Shown: positions 17,704 to 27,323 of the stretch, one piece after another
How the letters are laid out: every line of letters starts with the position of its first letter
Numbering within the stretch: position 1 is the first letter of the stretch
Assembly: GCA_963753285.1 (NCBI GenBank)
Contig: CAVWBT010000012.1
Coordinates: forward strand, 107,736 to 171,735
Source: JAHEDH01 sp963753285
GTDB lineage: Bacteria; Actinomycetota; Acidimicrobiia; Spongiisociales; ZC4RG35
Length of the DNA stretch: 64,000 bases
Direction: 5' to 3'
Notes under the pieces: generated by a model
Told to the model about the DNA's origin: nothing
Databases searched by the model: none
The model's input: only the letters and a program-made list of their open reading frames with translations
Made by a program: the position numbers and the translations under genes

Positions 17704-18275
17704 CTAGAACGTCGGCGGGGTGACCGCGCCGACGATGAGGGCTGGGTGATCTGTGTGGTTGTGCCACCAGTGGGGCTTGGTGGCGTCGATGGTGATGGCG
17801 TCTCCCGCCGACAGCACGTCCTGGTCACCGTCCACATCGACGGTGAGCTCCCCACCGAGGAGGAGCACACACTCCTCCCCTGCGTGGAGGAACGGATCCC
17901 CCTCGTTGGAGAACCCCGGCGGGATCGAGGTCTGCAGCATCTCGAGTCGACCCCTGAGGTTTGGCGTCAGGAGCTCGTACACGAGACCTTCGGACCCGAA
18001 CTGGATGCGGGTCCGGCGCTCCCTGCGGACGATTCGAGCCGAGCGTCGACGGGCTGCGGCTTGAGTCGGTCCCGTCTGGAGGCGAGTGATCGGCGAGCTA
18101 GAACAAGATCAGACGGGCTGCCGATCCCACGTTCGATCTGACTCAGCAGCCCTGCCGAGATCCCTGCCTCTTTTGCGAGTTCGTTGACCGTCTTGCTGTC
18201 GGATCGCGCTGCCCGGATGGCGGCGCCGAGCAGTGCGGCGGGATCGTCAGGCGGCCGGCGATCGGGTGCACTCAT
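17704..18275 (-). pseudogene. XRE-cupin transcriptional regulator, disrupted in the linker
   Basis: The N-terminal part from ATG 18275 is an XRE helix-turn-helix (KTVNELAKEAGISAGLLSQIERGIGSPS). The C-terminal part, in another frame, is a cupin (IVRRERRTRIQF, then PNLRGRLEMLQTSIPPGF, GEECVLLLGGELTVDVDGD and DATKPHWWHNH). Between them the HTH's last helix is missing and the frame changes, so more than a single base appears to be lost near 18100. XRE-cupin proteins repress small-molecule uptake and catabolism genes, with the cupin binding the effector. It lies 23 bp upstream of the truncated substrate-binding gene on the same strand. Both belong to one decayed uptake operon. Confidence 0.78.
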
Positions 18276-18298
18276 TCGCGCAGTGAAATGAATCGAGT

Positions 18299-18314
18299 GT
18301 TCAACATATTGAAC
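18299..18314. promoter_or_regulatory. Inverted repeat GTTCAA-CATA-TTGAAC, probable XRE-cupin operator
   Basis: A perfect six-base dyad with a four-base centre lies 24 bp upstream of the XRE-cupin start codon. Position and symmetry fit an autoregulatory operator. The AT-rich core stands out against the surrounding GC-rich DNA. Confidence 0.6.
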
Positions 18315-18522
18315 GACCCTAGTGACCATTGCCGGTCCATGTCGCTCCGAGACTCGATGGGACCCACGTTTCACGGACTCCCGCCTCTGTTTCTCCGTCG
18401 AAGGGCGTGGTCGACTGCACCGATGCGATACCGGCTGCTTAACTCCTCTCGGTGAGCATCGAGGATCTCATGAACCGTCCGAACGCATCCGCCGGGCGTC
18501 GGCTCGAGCTGAGGAAGCCTGA

Positions 18523-20595
18523 ATGGCGAACAGTCTCTACATCGCGTCGCTGGAGCCGAGGGCGGGCAAGTCGGTGGTTGCTCTCGGGCTCATGGAACTC
18601 CTGAGCGCCCGCATCGAGCGACTCGCCTACTTCCGACCGGTCGTCCCTGACAGATCCGACGGCCGGAGCGAGTTGATCAGGGCGCGCTTCCCCGCTGCCC
18701 GGGTCGACCACGCCTACACCGCCGCAGAGATCGAAGACCTCTTCGCCGGCGGCCGCAACGAGGACGTGTACCGGGGAGTCCTCGAGAAGTTTCGCGCTCT
18801 CGCCCGCGAAGCGGATTTCGTACTCTGCGACGGCACCGACTACACGGGAGTCTCAGCGACGTACGAGTTCGGGTTCAACGCCGAACTGGCGAACCATCTC
18901 GGCGCTCCGGTGGTGATCCTCATCAACGGGCACGACCGCGATGCAGACGACGTCGTCGAGAGCGTCATGGTGGCTCGGGAGTCGCTCATGCGCGAAGGCT
19001 GCACCTTGGCTGCGACGATCGTCAACCGGGTCGCCCCCGAGGACATCGACGCCGTCTCGGCGGCGTTGGGGACCGTGCGAGGACACGAGCCCGAGTTCAC
19101 CATCCCCGAGACGCCCTTGTTGGGGATGCCGACCTTCGCCGAGGTGGTCGAGGCGATCGGGGCGATTCCGGTGATCCCGTCGGGTGAGGTCGAGGAGAAT
19201 CGGGAGATCACCGGCTACAAGATCGCCGCGATGTCGCTGCCGAACTTCCTCGACCACGTCGGCGAGGGATACCTGGTGATGGTGCCCGGCGACCGGTCCG
19301 ATCTCATCGCCGGGTCCGTGGCCAGTCGCATATCGAAGACCTATCCCAACCTCGCCGGTCTGATCCTCACCGGAGGGCTCGAGCCTGCGCACGAAGTCCT
19401 CGATCTGATCGAAGGCATCGAGGACGCCCGCATGCCGATCTATGCGGTGGACACGGACACGTTCCAGACGGCCCGCGACGTCGCCGGCGTGACGGCGGTG
19501 ATGCGGCCCTCGAGCGAACGCAAGATCTCCACGGCACTGGGGCTGTTCGAACGCCACGTCGACTCCGAGCTCCTCGCCAAGCAGATCGACGTCACCCGGT
19601 CCGACCGGGTGACACCGCTGATGTTCGAGTACGACCTCATCGAGCGGGCCCGCGCAGCGAACAAGCACATCGTCCTGCCAGAGGGCACCGACGATCGCAT
19701 CCTCGACGCCGCCGAGATCCTGATCCGCCGCGGAGTGGTGAAACTCACACTGCTCGGGGACCAGGACAAGGTGGCTGCACGGGTCGCCGAGCGCGGTCTG
19801 GCCCCGGGCTCGGTGAAGATCATCGACCCGGCCACGTCACCGCTGCGGGAGCAACTCGCCCGCCGGTACCAGGAACTGCGGTCCCACCGGGGAGTCGCCA
19901 TGGAGAACGCCCTCGACGTCATGCTCGACGTGAACCAGTTCGGGACGATGATGGTCGAGACCGGCCTGGTCGACGGGATGGTCTCCGGGGCGGCACACAC
20001 GACGCAGGCGACCGTTCGCCCTGCGCTCCAGGTGATCAAGACCCGACCGGGCGTGAGCATCGTCTCCTCGGTCTTCCTCATGCTGCTTGCCGACCGCGTC
20101 CTGGTCTACGGGGACTGCGCCGTGAACCCCAACCCGACCGCCGAACAGCTCGCCGACATCGCCATCAGCTCGGCAGAGACCGCAGAGCGGTTCGGGATCG
20201 ATCCGGTGGTCGCGATGCTGTCGTACTCCACGGGCGAGTCAGGGACGGGCGAGGACGTCGAACGAGTCCGCGAGGCGACCCGGCTCGCCCGCGAACGGCG
20301 GCCGGATCTCCGCATCGACGGCCCGATCCAGTACGACGCGGCGATCGACGCGTCGGTCGGCAGCAAGAAGCTGCCGGAGTCGAGTGTGGCCGGACAGGCG
20401 ACGGTGTTCATCTTCCCCGACCTCAACACCGGCAACAACACCTACAAGGCCGTACAAAGGTCGGCGGGAGCGATCGCAGTCGGTCCGGTGCTGCAGGGAC
20501 TGAACAAGCCGGTGAACGACCTGTCGCGAGGGTGTGAGGTCGCCGACGTCGTCAACACCGTGGCCATCACCGCCATCCAGGCGGAGGGCGTCTGA
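18523..20595 (+). CDS. pta: Phosphate acetyltransferase, long form with BioD-like and DRTGG domains
   Basis: 690 residues. It interconverts acetyl-CoA and acetyl phosphate. Residues 1-220 form a BioD-like P-loop domain (SLEPRAGKSVVALGL), about 225-335 the DRTGG domain, and about 360-690 the catalytic PTA/PTB domain. The catalytic domain shows IVLPEGTDDRILDAAEILI, MVSGAAHTTQATVRPALQ, SYSTGESGTGEDVERVREAT and FPDLNTGNNTYKAVQRSA. The domain order is that of long, allosterically regulated Pta enzymes of E. coli and actinobacteria. It is directly followed by ackA (one-base gap), giving the usual acetate overflow/assimilation operon. No regulator site is clear upstream. Confidence 0.97.
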   Translation: MANSLYIASLEPRAGKSVVALGLMELLSARIERLAYFRPVVPDRSDGRSELIRARFPAARVDHAYTAAEIEDLFAGGRNEDVYRGVLEKFRALAREADFVLCDGTDYTGVSATYEFGFNAELANHLGAPVVILINGHDRDADDVVESVMVARESLMREGCTLAATIVNRVAPEDIDAVSAALGTVRGHEPEFTIPETPLLGMPTFAEVVEAIGAIPVIPSGEVEENREITGYKIAAMSLPNFLDHVGEGYLVMVPGDRSDLIAGSVASRISKTYPNLAGLILTGGLEPAHEVLDLIEGIEDARMPIYAVDTDTFQTARDVAGVTAVMRPSSERKISTALGLFERHVDSELLAKQIDVTRSDRVTPLMFEYDLIERARAANKHIVLPEGTDDRILDAAEILIRRGVVKLTLLGDQDKVAARVAERGLAPGSVKIIDPATSPLREQLARRYQELRSHRGVAMENALDVMLDVNQFGTMMVETGLVDGMVSGAAHTTQATVRPALQVIKTRPGVSIVSSVFLMLLADRVLVYGDCAVNPNPTAEQLADIAISSAETAERFGIDPVVAMLSYSTGESGTGEDVERVREATRLARERRPDLRIDGPIQYDAAIDASVGSKKLPESSVAGQATVFIFPDLNTGNNTYKAVQRSAGAIAVGPVLQGLNKPVNDLSRGCEVADVVNTVAITAIQAEGV

Positions 20596-20596
20596 C

Positions 20597-21733
20597 GTGC
20601 GGATCCTGGTGCTCAACTGCGGCAGCTCGTCGATCAAGTATCGACTGTTCGACGAAGAGCGAAGCGTGGCGAAAGGCATCGTCGAGCGGATCGGCCAGCT
20701 CGACAGCGACGTGGCCGACCACAGGAGCGGGCTCCGGCGAGTGATGGACGATCTCGAGCCGCACCTCGCCGACGATGGTCTGGACGCCATCGGACATCGG
20801 GTGGTGCACGGTGGCGAGGAGTTCGTGCAGCCGACCCTGATCGACTCCGATGTGATCGAACGCATTCGCGCCCAGATCCCGCTCGCCCCGCTTCACAACC
20901 CGGCGAACCTGCTCGGGATCGAGGTGGCGGTCGAGCTCCAGCCCGCCCTTCCTCAGGTTGCGGTCTTCGACACGGCGTTCCATCGCACGCTCCCACCGCA
21001 GGCATATCGATATGCGGTCCCGGAGTCGATGTACCGCGACCACGGCGTGCGGCGCTACGGATTCCACGGCACTTCGCACGCCTATGTCGCAGGCCTTGCA
21101 GCCGAGCATCTCGGTCGACCACTCGACGAGTTGAACCTCATCACGCTGCATTTGGGCAACGGAGCCAGCGCAACTGCGATCGAGAAGGGCAAGAGCGTCG
21201 ACACGTCGATGGGGTTGTCACCTCTGGAGGGGCTCGTCATGGGCAGCCGGTCGGGAGACATCGACCCGGCGATCGTCTTCCACCTCGGACGTTCCGCCGG
21301 TATGACCAACGACGCCGTCGAATCGATGCTGAATCGTGAGAGCGGACTGCTCGGGCTCTGCGGCGACATGGACCTGCGCGAGGTCGGTCGACGGGCTGCG
21401 GAGGGCGACGCCGACGCCGCGCTCGCCCTCGACGTCTATGGGTATCGCATCAAGAAGTACGTCGGCGCCTACTTCGCCGCGCTCGGCTCCGTGGATGCAA
21501 TCGTGTTCACCGGTGGGGTCGGCGAGAACCAGGCCGACATCCGGCGCCGGGCACTCGACGGGCTGACCGGACTCGGAATCGATGTCGACGAGGATCTGAA
21601 CCGAACGGTCGACCTCTCCGCCGGACCGGTGTCGATCCACTCCGAAGGGAGCCGCAGTGCCGTTTTGGTGATCGCCACCAACGAGGAACTGGAGATCGCT
21701 CGCCAGGTTCGTCAGGTCGTTGCCGCAGGCTGA
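20597..21733 (+). CDS. ackA: Acetate kinase
   Basis: 378 residues from GTG 20597, one base after the pta stop. It makes ATP and acetate from acetyl phosphate, or the reverse. Conserved blocks are ILVLNCGSSSIKYRLFD, the catalytic FDTAFHRTLP, RRYGFHGTSHAYV, LHLGNGASATAI and GLVMGSRSGDIDPAIV, ending with VFTGGVGENQADIRRRAL. It acts with Pta in the cytoplasm. All residues expected for activity are visible, and the length is slightly short of the usual 395-400. Confidence 0.97.
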   Translation: MRILVLNCGSSSIKYRLFDEERSVAKGIVERIGQLDSDVADHRSGLRRVMDDLEPHLADDGLDAIGHRVVHGGEEFVQPTLIDSDVIERIRAQIPLAPLHNPANLLGIEVAVELQPALPQVAVFDTAFHRTLPPQAYRYAVPESMYRDHGVRRYGFHGTSHAYVAGLAAEHLGRPLDELNLITLHLGNGASATAIEKGKSVDTSMGLSPLEGLVMGSRSGDIDPAIVFHLGRSAGMTNDAVESMLNRESGLLGLCGDMDLREVGRRAAEGDADAALALDVYGYRIKKYVGAYFAALGSVDAIVFTGGVGENQADIRRRALDGLTGLGIDVDEDLNRTVDLSAGPVSIHSEGSRSAVLVIATNEELEIARQVRQVVAAG

Positions 21734-21743
21734 CGCCGTGCAT

Positions 21744-22158
21744 TCAGTTCATCGCGATGAGACGATCGATGTGAGCTTTCCACTCGGCCGGCGAGCGGAC
21801 GTTGAGCACCACCCGGTCGCGTGCGCCTGATGGGTGATCCCGACACGAGCAGCCTCGCAAGTCGGCTCCACTCGGACTCGATGACCCGCACCTCCACCAG
21901 AGGCCGCGGACCCGCTTGGAGGGCGCACGAGACGAGACCACTGGCCGCTACCTGGAGATGGACGACGCCGGAGAGTCGACCAGCGACCGAGAGACCGTCG
22001 GGCCGCAGGTCGAGCCGAACTCGGGCCAGCGCGCTCTTCATGCCTCCGATGACGGTCCGGCCGGTGAATGTCCGGGTGTCGGAATCCTCGATCTCGTAGG
22101 GGAAGAACACCAGCGGCCAGATCCAGTGCGCTTCCGACAGGATCGGCGGGCTGGCCAT
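21744..22158 (-). CDS. Conserved hypothetical protein (frameshifted near the C-terminus)
   Basis: The gene starts at ATG 22158 (MASPPILSEAHWIWPLVFFPYEIEDSD). It continues in frame through ESEWSRLARLLVSGSPIRR, then passes into another frame at about 21825 that ends RDRVVLNVRSPAEWKAHIDRLIAMN at 21744. The well-behaved C-terminal piece in the second frame suggests a true end there and an indel error. I do not recognise a family. The protein would be soluble, about 137 residues, with alternating strand-like segments and no signal peptide. It converges with ackA, whose stop is 10 bp away. Confidence 0.55.
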
Positions 22159-22254
22159 GCCGGCACGCTACGGACTGGTTCCGACCACACGCGCCGAAAT
22201 GGGACGATCGGCCCTACGGCCGACGGTCAAGAAGAACGCAAGCTCGGTTGAGAC

Positions 22255-23222
22255 ATGTCATCGCTCCAGCAACCCATCGACCAGGCATCGGATCGCTCGA
22301 CCAACGGGTCTCGTGCGGAGGTCGCAATCGAGGTGTCCGACTTCCGCAAGACGTACGGAGATGTGACCGCGGTCGACGACATCAGCTTCACCGTCGGCCG
22401 GGGCGAGATCTTCGGCCTGCTCGGCCCGAACGGCGCGGGCAAGACCACGACGCTCGAGTGCCTCGAAGGTCTCCGCCGCCCCGACGCCGGCCGACTCGAC
22501 ATCTTCGGCGTCGACCCGGCTCGCGAGCCCCGGCGTCTCAACGGCCTGATCGGCGTGCAGCTGCAGGCCTCGAGCCTCCCGCACACGATGACCTGTGACG
22601 ACGCCATGCGGTTCTTCTGCGCCTATCACGGCGTGACGCCGCGATGGGATCTGCTCGACCGGATGGGCTTGGGCGAGAAGCGGGATACGCAATACGACGA
22701 GTTGTCGACTGGCCTTCAGCGTCGCCTCGCACTGGCATTGGCGATCGCACACGAGCCGGAGGTGCTGATCCTCGACGAGCCGACGGCCGGCCTGGACGTC
22801 GCTTCTCGCGCCGAACTCCATCGAATGATCGCCGAGCTCAGCGAAGCCGGAACGACGATCCTGCTGGCCACGCACGACATGGCCGAGGCCGAGCGGTGAC
22901 CGATCGAGTGGCGATCCTGCTTCGCGGCAAGATCGTGGCCGTCGGCACTCCCCGCCAACTGACTGCCACCGGGGACGGCCTGACGAAGATCTCGGTTCGG
23001 AGCGAACGTGCCACGCTCGGAGACGGCTCTGATCTGGACGCGATCTTCCAGGCCAGCGTCGTGGACGAGTACACGATCATGTTCACCACGACCATCGCTC
23101 CGACGATCGCAGCGATTCTCGAGCGGCTCGAGCGCGCCCAGGACCCGCTGATCGACCTGAGGGTGGAGCGCCCCTCGCTTGAGGAGCGCTTCCTGGAACT
23201 CACGACCGAGGGAGACGTGTGA
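22255..23222 (+). CDS. ABC transporter ATP-binding protein (one-base deletion)
   Basis: An ABC-2 exporter ATPase. Walker A is LLGPNGAGKTTTLECLEG, the signature region is ELSTGLQRRLALALAIAH, Walker B is VLILDEPTAGLD, and the H-loop is LLATHDMAEAER. The frame stops at 22899 at that point. Adding one base gives AERLTDRVAILLRGKIVAVGTP, and the reading continues to RPSLEERFLEL at 23222. The signature has STGLQ instead of the usual SGGQ, a variant seen in this subfamily. The stop is followed within two bases by the permease gene. An intact 322-residue protein is likely in the organism. Confidence 0.88.
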
Positions 23223-23223
23223 C

Positions 23224-24033
23224 ATGACTGCGTTCGCCCACCACCTCGGCTTCGAGTTCAAGAGCGGGCTCCGGAACTCCACCTCGATGCTCATGTACTA
23301 CCTGTTCCCGCTCGGGTTCTACGCGCTGATGGGGCTGGTGATGGTGGAGATCAACCCGGACTTCGGCGAGCTGTTGATCCCCTCGATGGTGCTCGTGACA
23401 CTGATGGCGGGAACGCTGCTCGGCCTGCCCGGAGAACTCGTCGAGGCGAGGGAGGCAGGGATCTATCGCAGCTTCAAGGTGAACGGCGTCCCGGCGATTT
23501 CGATCATCGTCATCCCGCTGCTGGCGACCGCGTTCCACGGAACGATCGGCTCGGCGATCATCGCCCTCACCGCCGGACCACTCTTCGGCGTGACCGTTCC
23601 CTCCAACTGGGTGTCCTTCGTGCTGTTGACGCTGCTGAGCGTCTTCGCGCTCGGGTCGCTCGCAGCGGTGATCGGTGTCGTGTCGACGAGCGCGCGGGCG
23701 ACCGTGCTGTGGTCCCAACTGGTGTTCCTGCCGTCGATGCTGATTGGCGGCCTGATGCTCGATCTCGAACTGCTCCCCGCGACAGTGAGGGGATTCTCGG
23801 GCCTGCTCCCGTCGACCTACGCCATGCAGGCGTACCGCGGCCTCGCCTACGGAGCCGAGACGATCCTGGATCCGACGATGGCGGTGATCGTGCTCGCGGT
23901 CGGAGGAGTGGTCGCACTCGGCCTGGCGGTCGCGCTGTTCAGTTGGGATCGGAAGAACGCCACCCGACGGCTGCACCCCGCAGTGGCACTGCTGGCGATC
24001 GTCCCGTATCTGGTGGGCACGCTGTTGGCGTGA
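23224..24033 (+). CDS. ABC-2 type transporter permease
   Basis: 269 residues from ATG 23224 with about six hydrophobic segments, including MYYLFPLGFYALMGLVMVEI, MVLVTLMAGTLLGLPGELVEARE and FVLLTLLSVFALGSLAAVIGVV. The loop EAREAGIYRSFKVNGVPA is the ABC-2 cytosolic motif that follows the second helix. It pairs with the ATPase at 22255 to form an exporter of unknown substrate. It ends two bases before the convergent F420-type oxidoreductase gene. Confidence 0.88.
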   Translation: MTAFAHHLGFEFKSGLRNSTSMLMYYLFPLGFYALMGLVMVEINPDFGELLIPSMVLVTLMAGTLLGLPGELVEAREAGIYRSFKVNGVPAISIIVIPLLATAFHGTIGSAIIALTAGPLFGVTVPSNWVSFVLLTLLSVFALGSLAAVIGVVSTSARATVLWSQLVFLPSMLIGGLMLDLELLPATVRGFSGLLPSTYAMQAYRGLAYGAETILDPTMAVIVLAVGGVVALGLAVALFSWDRKNATRRLHPAVALLAIVPYLVGTLLA

Positions 24034-24034
24034 G

Positions 24035-24922
24035 TCAGCCGCCGCCCGTGCCGCCGGCCTCTTCGATGATCTCCGCCATCTTCTCCATTCCCTTCTCGAT
24101 CCCTGCCCGGGCGATCGGGTAGGCGGGGATCATCAGGCGATCGACACCGAGCTCGGCCATCACCTCGATCGCCCTCCCCGGGTCGTCGAGGAATCGTCGC
24201 GGGTAGGCAGCGGAGATCTCGATCTCGCCTGGATCGCGTCCGGCCTCCCGACAGGCGTCGCGGAGCGCGACCAGGATGCGCTCGAGTTCCTCGATGGAGT
24301 CGGGTCCCGGATAGAAGCCGTCCCCGCGTGCAACCGTGCGGCGGATCGCTGCGTTCGACTGGCCGCCGACCACGATCGGAATCGAGCCTGCATCCGGTTT
24401 TGGATTCAGCGCAACGTCCTCGAATGCGAACACCTCACCCGAGAAGGAGGCTGCACCATCGCGCCACAGCGCCCGCATCGCGTCGATCATCTCGTCGACC
24501 CGGCGCCCCCTGCCGGCGAACGGGACGCCCACCGCTGCGAATTCCTCCTCCAGCCACCCTGCGCCGATCCCCAGCTCCATGCGACCTCCGCTGAGGTGGT
24601 CGAGCGTGGCGAGCTGTTTCGCGAGCACGAGCGGGTTCCGAAGCGGGAGGATCATCACGCCGGTTCCGAGCCGGATCCGTGAGGCGGCGGCGGCGACCCA
24701 GGTGAGCCAGACGAGCGGATCCGGAATCGGCACCTCCGGCGTCCCGGGCATCTTGCCGGACGGGTGGTACGGGTAGACCGAGTCGTACTCGTGCGGCCAG
24801 ATGACGTGCTCCACCGTCCAGACCGATTCGAACCCGGCCTCCTCTGCGGCGACCACCAGATCGGTGGCGGGAGCAGGATCGGTGAACGGGATCGTGTTGG
24901 CGTAGGCGAGACCGAATTTCAC
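24035..24922 (-). CDS. LLM-class F420-dependent oxidoreductase
   Basis: 295 residues with the bacterial luciferase-like fold: MKFGLAYANTIPF, the WTVEHVIWPHEYDSVYPY insert, LGTGVMILPLRNPLVLAKQLATLDHLSGGRMELGIGAGWLEEEF and IPIVVGGQSNAAIRRTV. It would use F420 or a flavin in the cytoplasm. Its ATG overlaps the stop of the carotenoid oxygenase gene by four bases (ATGA). The pair is therefore co-translated and may act on the same terpenoid- or carotenoid-derived compound. The TetR operator lies upstream of the pair. Confidence 0.9.
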   Translation of the reverse strand: MKFGLAYANTIPFTDPAPATDLVVAAEEAGFESVWTVEHVIWPHEYDSVYPYHPSGKMPGTPEVPIPDPLVWLTWVAAAASRIRLGTGVMILPLRNPLVLAKQLATLDHLSGGRMELGIGAGWLEEEFAAVGVPFAGRGRRVDEMIDAMRALWRDGAASFSGEVFAFEDVALNPKPDAGSIPIVVGGQSNAAIRRTVARGDGFYPGPDSIEELERILVALRDACREAGRDPGEIEISAAYPRRFLDDPGRAIEVMAELGVDRLMIPAYPIARAGIEKGMEKMAEIIEEAGGTGGG

Positions 24923-26382
24923 GTCACGGTGCCCCGAGCGCGATCGAGGTCGTCCGCCGGAACCCAGCAGGAGTGGAATCCGTTGGGAACTCGCACCGGC
25001 AGCTTGACCCTGCCGACCGGACCGGAGCGCAAGTCCGCGGCATCGAGGATCACCAGTTCTGAACGGTCCTCGGCGGCGTCGTAGACGAACGACATCAGGT
25101 AGCCGTCGTCCTCGGAGGTCCCGCCGGGCCGCGGCGCGAACGGAGCCTCGGATCCATACCGGCCGGGACCGAACTCGTATCGCTCCTCGGTCCGATTCTC
25201 GAGGTCGTACTTGACGATGCCGTCGAAATACATGGTGATGTCACTGTTGATCGACACGTTGTAGGCGTAGCGATTCCTGACACCGACCAGCGAGGCATCG
25301 ATCATCGGGAACTCGGTGTTCCGGTCATCGAGCACCTCCTCACGGGTTCGGCCGGTCGTCAGATCGAACCGATACCGGTGGACGTAGGCGTCGAGCCGGA
25401 GGTAGTTGAGGATGCTGGCGAGTGGGCCGGTGAAGTCGACTGCCGGCGGGCCGGGGACCCGGAAGCGGCACACGTCGAGAACGATCTCGTCGCCCTCCTC
25501 CCAGGCGTTGATCGAGTGATAGATGTAGCAGGGCTCCGCCTCGAACCACCGAACATCGGTCCCGTGGCGCGGGATCACGCCGAATCGGGCCGGCGTGTCG
25601 CCGAGGAACTCGAGTCGATGACGGCCCGCTCGCGCCGACTCCTCGTCGACGACGAGCGGGAGGTCCATGACGATCGAGTAATTCTCGGTGATCGCCATGT
25701 CGTGCGGCATCCTGGCGCCCGGGATGTCGATCTCGGTGTGGTGGGTCACCAGACCGTCGCTCGAGACCACGCCGTACGACATGTAGGGAGGGGTGGGCCC
25801 GTAGTCGAAGTAGACGAACTCTCCGGTCCGGGGGTCGACCTTGGCGTGGGCCGACACACACGACTGTCGGGTGCCTCCCCAGTCTTCGGCCCCGATGGTC
25901 TCGAGACTGAAGGGGTCGACCCGGTACGGAGTGCCCGACAGGTACCACAGCGCGACCAGGTTGCCGTTGTGGAACAGCACATCGGTGTTGGCGGTGTCCT
26001 TGAGGCGGAGCCGGGACCCGTCGTCGGGATTCGAGGTGCGGGGCTCTGCGACCCCCTGCCACAGGGAGCGTCCGGCCTGTCGGTCGGCGGCGAGTCCGTC
26101 GGTGGCCACCCAGCGGTTGCGATAGGTCGCCCTCCCCCCTTCGAGGTGGATCCCGTGCAGCATGCCGTCCCCATCGAACCAGTGATACCGGCCCTCTGTG
26201 CGATACCGCGGGTTCGGTCCGTTGCGGACATACATGCCTTCGAGATCGGCCGGGATCTCTCCCTCGACTTCCAGGTCGGAGGCTTGGATCTCCGTGTCGA
26301 CCGGCGCGTACGGGCCGAGGAGGTACGGGTTCTCTCCGGCGTCGAGCGCAACGGACAGTGCATCGTTTCGGACGGTGGTCAT
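24919..26382 (-). CDS. Carotenoid cleavage oxygenase family protein
   Basis: 487 residues of the RPE65/carotenoid oxygenase seven-bladed propeller. Family marks are GMYVRNGPNPRY, YHWFDGDGMLHG, ANTDVLFHNGNLVALW and the four iron ligands: His179 (SAHAKVD), His227 (MPHDMAIT), His289 (IYHSINAWEE) and a His near 470 (NGFHSCW). Such enzymes split a double bond in carotenoids, apocarotenoids, stilbenes or lignin-derived phenolics with O2. It is 30 bp downstream of a perfect palindrome and is probably controlled by the TetR protein encoded upstream. No carotenoid synthesis genes are in the window. A scavenging role fits best but is inferred. Confidence 0.93.
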   Translation of the reverse strand: MTTVRNDALSVALDAGENPYLLGPYAPVDTEIQASDLEVEGEIPADLEGMYVRNGPNPRYRTEGRYHWFDGDGMLHGIHLEGGRATYRNRWVATDGLAADRQAGRSLWQGVAEPRTSNPDDGSRLRLKDTANTDVLFHNGNLVALWYLSGTPYRVDPFSLETIGAEDWGGTRQSCVSAHAKVDPRTGEFVYFDYGPTPPYMSYGVVSSDGLVTHHTEIDIPGARMPHDMAITENYSIVMDLPLVVDEESARAGRHRLEFLGDTPARFGVIPRHGTDVRWFEAEPCYIYHSINAWEEGDEIVLDVCRFRVPGPPAVDFTGPLASILNYLRLDAYVHRYRFDLTTGRTREEVLDDRNTEFPMIDASLVGVRNRYAYNVSINSDITMYFDGIVKYDLENRTEERYEFGPGRYGSEAPFAPRPGGTSEDDGYLMSFVYDAAEDRSELVILDAADLRSGPVGRVKLPVRVPNGFHSCWVPADDLDRARGTVT

Positions 26383-26411
26383 CGCAACTCCAGGGTGACG
26401 GCGCCGTCTAT

Positions 26412-26425
26412 CTAACGGCCGTTAG
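26412..26425. promoter_or_regulatory. Perfect 14-bp palindrome CTAACGGCCGTTAG, probable TetR operator
   Basis: It lies between the tetR stop codon and the start of the carotenoid oxygenase/F420-oxidoreductase pair, 29 bp upstream of the latter. It is followed on its right by AAATTCTAAC, a partial repeat of one half site. Length, symmetry and place fit a TetR-family operator controlling the downstream pair. Confidence 0.7.
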
Positions 26426-26473
26426 AAATTCTAACCATCATTCGAAGCCTGCTGTCGAGGTTTCCCGGATCCC

Positions 26474-27058
26474 TCAGGCCGTGATGCCGCTCAGAATCAT
26501 GTCTGCGAAGGCCTCGGCCACGTGCGAGGTGGAGTATCTGCCACCTGGCGCGAACCAGAAGAGCGTCGAGTTGCACATTCCGACGATCCCTTTCATGAGC
26601 AGCCACGGGTCGGTATCGGATCGGACGGAGCGCGCCGCCTGAGCCGTGCGGATCAACTCGACCCACAGCTCCTCGTATCGGCGCCCCAATGCATCCACCT
26701 GCGCTCCCAGCTCCTCGGAGATGGCGTCGAGACGCTCGGATTGGAAGATGCGATACAGGTCGGCGTGTCGATCGAACACGTCGAGGTGTCCGACGATCCC
26801 GGCACGAATCCGAGCCACCGGATCTCCCGGGCTCGCAGCGATCGCTTCGAGCATCGCCACCGCCACGCCGACGCGCTCCCCCACGATCGCCGCGAGGACC
26901 GCTTCCTTCGACTCGAAGTAGTAGTACAGGGAGCCGGCTTTCATCCCGAGGCCATCGGCGATGTCCTGCATCCGGGTGGCGGCGTACCCCCGCTCGGAGA
27001 ACAGCGTCGCTGCAACGTCGACAATCCTGCTCTGTTTGTCGGCTCGCCTCGTCGTCAC
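26474..27058 (-). CDS. TetR family transcriptional regulator
   Basis: 194 residues from GTG 27058 (MTTRRADKQSRIVDVAATLF). The HTH is FSERGYAATRMQDIADGLGMKAGSLYYYFESKEAVL. The rest is a helical ligand-binding domain with IVGMCNSTLFWFAPGGRYS, as in the KstR2/FadR-like group of actinobacterial lipid regulators. Its gene precedes the carotenoid oxygenase gene on the same strand with the palindrome in between, so the downstream pair is its likely target. The much longer possible reading upstream of GTG 27058 has no conserved features. Confidence 0.92.
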   Translation of the reverse strand: MTTRRADKQSRIVDVAATLFSERGYAATRMQDIADGLGMKAGSLYYYFESKEAVLAAIVGERVGVAVAMLEAIAASPGDPVARIRAGIVGHLDVFDRHADLYRIFQSERLDAISEELGAQVDALGRRYEELWVELIRTAQAARSVRSDTDPWLLMKGIVGMCNSTLFWFAPGGRYSTSHVAEAFADMILSGITA

Positions 27059-27323
27059 ACCCGAGAGCCTATGGCCACTCAGCGGAAGACGCACCGCCAT
27101 CCGCTCCACCGGTTCGTGCACCGACTCCTCGGCTGCCGCACATCCCAATCTGAGGGAAGTAGGCGGAACCGGATCGGTGGCGTTCGAACTTCCGCTTCTG
27201 ATGTGGCCTTGGCCCCTTACGGACCACCCTCGTGTGCGATACACGGGTGGGAGGGATGGCGTCGACGATGGCCGACCCCTGGTGGGGGGAGACCTTCTCG
27301 GCCGGCGCCGAGAGGAGGAAGAC

